Source of the DNA: DATBIO01 sp036556965 | GTDB lineage: Bacteria > Acidobacteriota > Vicinamibacteria > Fen-336 | DNA: 7,202 bases | Direction of reading: 5' to 3' | NCBI GenBank assembly: GCA_036556965.1 | Contig: DATBIO010000284.1 | Coordinates: 1 to 7,202 of the forward strand | Shown: piece after piece, positions 6,262-7,202 of the stretch | Layout: every line of letters starts with the position of its first letter | Position numbering within the stretch: position 1 is the stretch's first letter | The notes under the pieces: model-generated | The model's database searches: none | What the model was told of the DNA's origin: nothing | The model's input: the letters and a program-made list of their open reading frames with translations, nothing else | Translations under genes and position numbers: made by a program

Positions 6262-6525
6262 TCAGTGCTGCGTGACCTTGGGGGCCGCCCCGCCGAGCCG
6301 GCTGCGCAGCTCGCCGAGCTCCTGCGCGAGCTTGGACAGGGACTCGCCGACCTTCTTGTCCCGGGCCTGCTGGCGGCCGGCGAGCATGGTGAGGGCCTCC
6401 GCCATCTTCTTGGCCACGGTGGACTGGAAGGCGAAGATGGTGGCCTCGAGCCGCGCCATGCGCTGCTCGACGCGGGCCAGCCGTTGCTCGTCCGTCTCAG
6501 GCGTCTCGGGCGTCTCGTCCGCCAT
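6262..6525 (-). CDS. Small coiled-coil protein of unknown function (87 aa)
   Basis: Starts with an acidic, Pro/Thr-rich segment (MADETPETPETDEQR) and continues as one long helix-forming region. Its hydrophobic spacing is heptad-like from about residue 13 to 77 (RLARVEQRMARLEATIFAF, then VGESLSKLAQELGELRSRL). There is no signal peptide, membrane segment or enzyme motif. The length and layout resemble many small coiled-coil accessory proteins, and I do not recognise the family. The ATG at 6525 is preceded by only a weak G-rich stretch. It lies 57 bases after dnaE2 and its TGA is directly before the membrane protein gene, possibly overlapping it as CTGA. It could therefore belong functionally to either neighbour. 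Codon use agrees with the other genes, and the helical pattern makes a chance frame unlikely. Confidence 0.75.
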   Translation of the reverse strand: MADETPETPETDEQRLARVEQRMARLEATIFAFQSTVAKKMAEALTMLAGRQQARDKKVGESLSKLAQELGELRSRLGGAAPKVTQH

Positions 6526-6582
6526 GGCGCCCCAAGCATACAGGGTTCGTCCCCGCCATCCCCACCTCCCCGCGGGACCCCT
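6526..6582 (-). other. 57-base spacer between dnaE2 and the coiled-coil gene
   Basis: The only spacer in the window longer than 30 bases. Read on the minus strand it is rich in G runs (GGGGTCCCGCGGGGAGG). A short stem TCCC/GGGA around a GCG loop, and a GTCCC/GGGAC pairing over a longer loop, are possible, but no T-tract follows, so a Rho-independent terminator is not supported. TATGCT about 9 bases before the ATG is a weak -10-like match with no fitting -35. I see no operator or SOS-type box. Confidence 0.4.
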
Positions 6583-7202
6583 TCACCGGAAATCGTGCGA
6601 GGGCGCCACCGGCGCCGAGCGCACCGGCCGCAGGTCCACCGCGCGCACGGTGAGGGCGTCCTCCGCCTGGAGCACGCCGTCCACCTCCAGGGCGGGGCTG
6701 CGCACGATGGTGGCCTCGTGGCGCCGGAACAGCCCCGGCTCCACCACCACGTTGCTCAGGCCCGTCTCGTCCTCCAGGGTGAGGAACACGAAGCCCTTGG
6801 CCGTGCCCGGGCGCTGCCGGCAGATGACCGCCCCCGCCACGCGCACGCGCTCGCCGCTGCGCAGGCCGCGCAGGTCCACCGCCCGGCGCACGCCGCGCGC
6901 GCGCAGGGCCTCGCGCTGCAGCGAGAAGGGGTGGGGGCCCACGGTGAGGCCGGTGCGGACCATGTCCGCGGCCAGCCGCTCGGGCAGCGTCATCTCGACG
7001 AGGGGCGACGCGGGCTCGGGCTCCTCCGTCTCCGGCGGGAAGAGGGGGCCGGACGGCCGGGAGAAGCGCGCCACCTGCCACAGCGCGCTGCGGCGGCTCA
7101 GGCCGAAGGCGTTGAGGGCCCCCGCCTCGGCCAGCGCCTCCAGCTCGTCGCGGTGCGCGCCGATGCGGTCGGCCAGGTCGCCCAGCGACGCGAAGGGCGC
7201 GC
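6583..7202 (-). CDS. dnaE2: Error-prone DNA polymerase III alpha subunit DnaE2, C-terminal 205 residues (partial)
   Basis: DnaE2 is the alternative C-family polymerase used in DNA-damage-induced mutagenesis and translesion synthesis, normally with ImuA/ImuB. The frame is open to the window edge. The visible part begins with a helix-hairpin-helix-like segment (LGDLADRIGAHRDELEALAE, then AGALNAFGLSRRSALWQVA). A variable linker follows, then HPFSLQREALRARGV, and the OB-fold block VRVAGAVICRQRPGTAKG with FVFLTLEDETGLSNVVV, which is strongly characteristic of DnaE2. The end, SHDFR before TGA, matches the usual short SRDF-type C terminus of this family. The catalytic palm domain lies outside the window. 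A GTG at 7074 is internal (Val in LWQVA) and not a start. No imuA or imuB is visible downstream; they could lie upstream of the window. Confidence 0.95.
   Translation of the reverse strand, partial: APFASLGDLADRIGAHRDELEALAEAGALNAFGLSRRSALWQVARFSRPSGPLFPPETEEPEPASPLVEMTLPERLAADMVRTGLTVGPHPFSLQREALRARGVRRAVDLRGLRSGERVRVAGAVICRQRPGTAKGFVFLTLEDETGLSNVVVEPGLFRRHEATIVRSPALEVDGVLQAEDALTVRAVDLRPVRSAPVAPSHDFR

Noticed and set aside
2355..6539. Single 1394-codon minus-strand frame suggesting a giant fusion protein
   Set aside because: Only the part from 4334 down shows protein-family motifs. The upstream two thirds is a low-complexity Pro/Arg/Ala frame overlapping the membrane protein in another frame, where hydrophobic segments and conserved blocks are evident.
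6540..6585. Rho-independent terminator after dnaE2
   Set aside because: Only short GC stems are possible and no T-tract follows on the minus strand.

Overview
The window is very GC-rich by eye. It codes almost wall to wall, and every gene I can support lies on the minus strand, so the order of transcription is right to left (7202 to 1). Short intergenic gaps, GTG/TTG starts, Ala/Arg-rich proteins, a DnaE2-type polymerase and a phasin-like protein suggest a high-GC soil or sediment bacterium. Myxococcota (an Anaeromyxobacter-like group) is my best guess, but other high-GC phyla cannot be excluded. I see no tRNA, rRNA, CRISPR array, insertion sequence or phage gene.

In transcription order the layout is as follows. 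(1) 7202-6583: the C-terminal part of an error-prone DNA polymerase III alpha subunit, DnaE2, entering from outside the window. (2) 6525-6262: a small acidic-to-coiled-coil protein of unknown function. (3) 6235-4352: a polytopic membrane protein with a GT-C-like glycosyltransferase layout. (4) 4334-2355: a fatty acyl-CoA/thioester reductase-type SDR with an extra N-terminal helical domain and a basic C-terminal tail. (5) 2341-2036: a small phasin-like protein, read from a TTG start behind the only strong Shine-Dalgarno in the window. (6) 2035-1079: an NAD-epimerase-like SDR without the usual catalytic tyrosine. (7) 1082-75: a PlsC-type acyltransferase. (8) 64-1: the first 21 residues of a probable lipocalin-like protein that runs out of the window.

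Genes 3 to 8 are packed with gaps of at most 27 bases, one abutting stop/start (TAG-ATG) and one GTGA overlap, and look like one transcription unit. The largest gap is 57 bases, between dnaE2 and gene 2. No convincing promoter or terminator is visible there, so the lipid-type genes could be read through from the dnaE2 transcript or use a promoter I cannot recognise.

Taken together, genes 4 to 8 look like a lipid module: an enzyme that reduces activated fatty acids, an acyltransferase, a small amphipathic inclusion-type protein, an SDR and perhaps a hydrophobic-ligand carrier. From memory, the SDR/acyltransferase pair (genes 6 and 7) closely resembles the adjacent Mycobacterium tuberculosis pair Rv0501-Rv0502. 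The product of the module (fatty alcohol, wax ester, ether lipid or an envelope lipid) cannot be read from the sequence. Finding this pair next to a fatty acyl reductase and a phasin-like protein is the most interesting aspect of the window.
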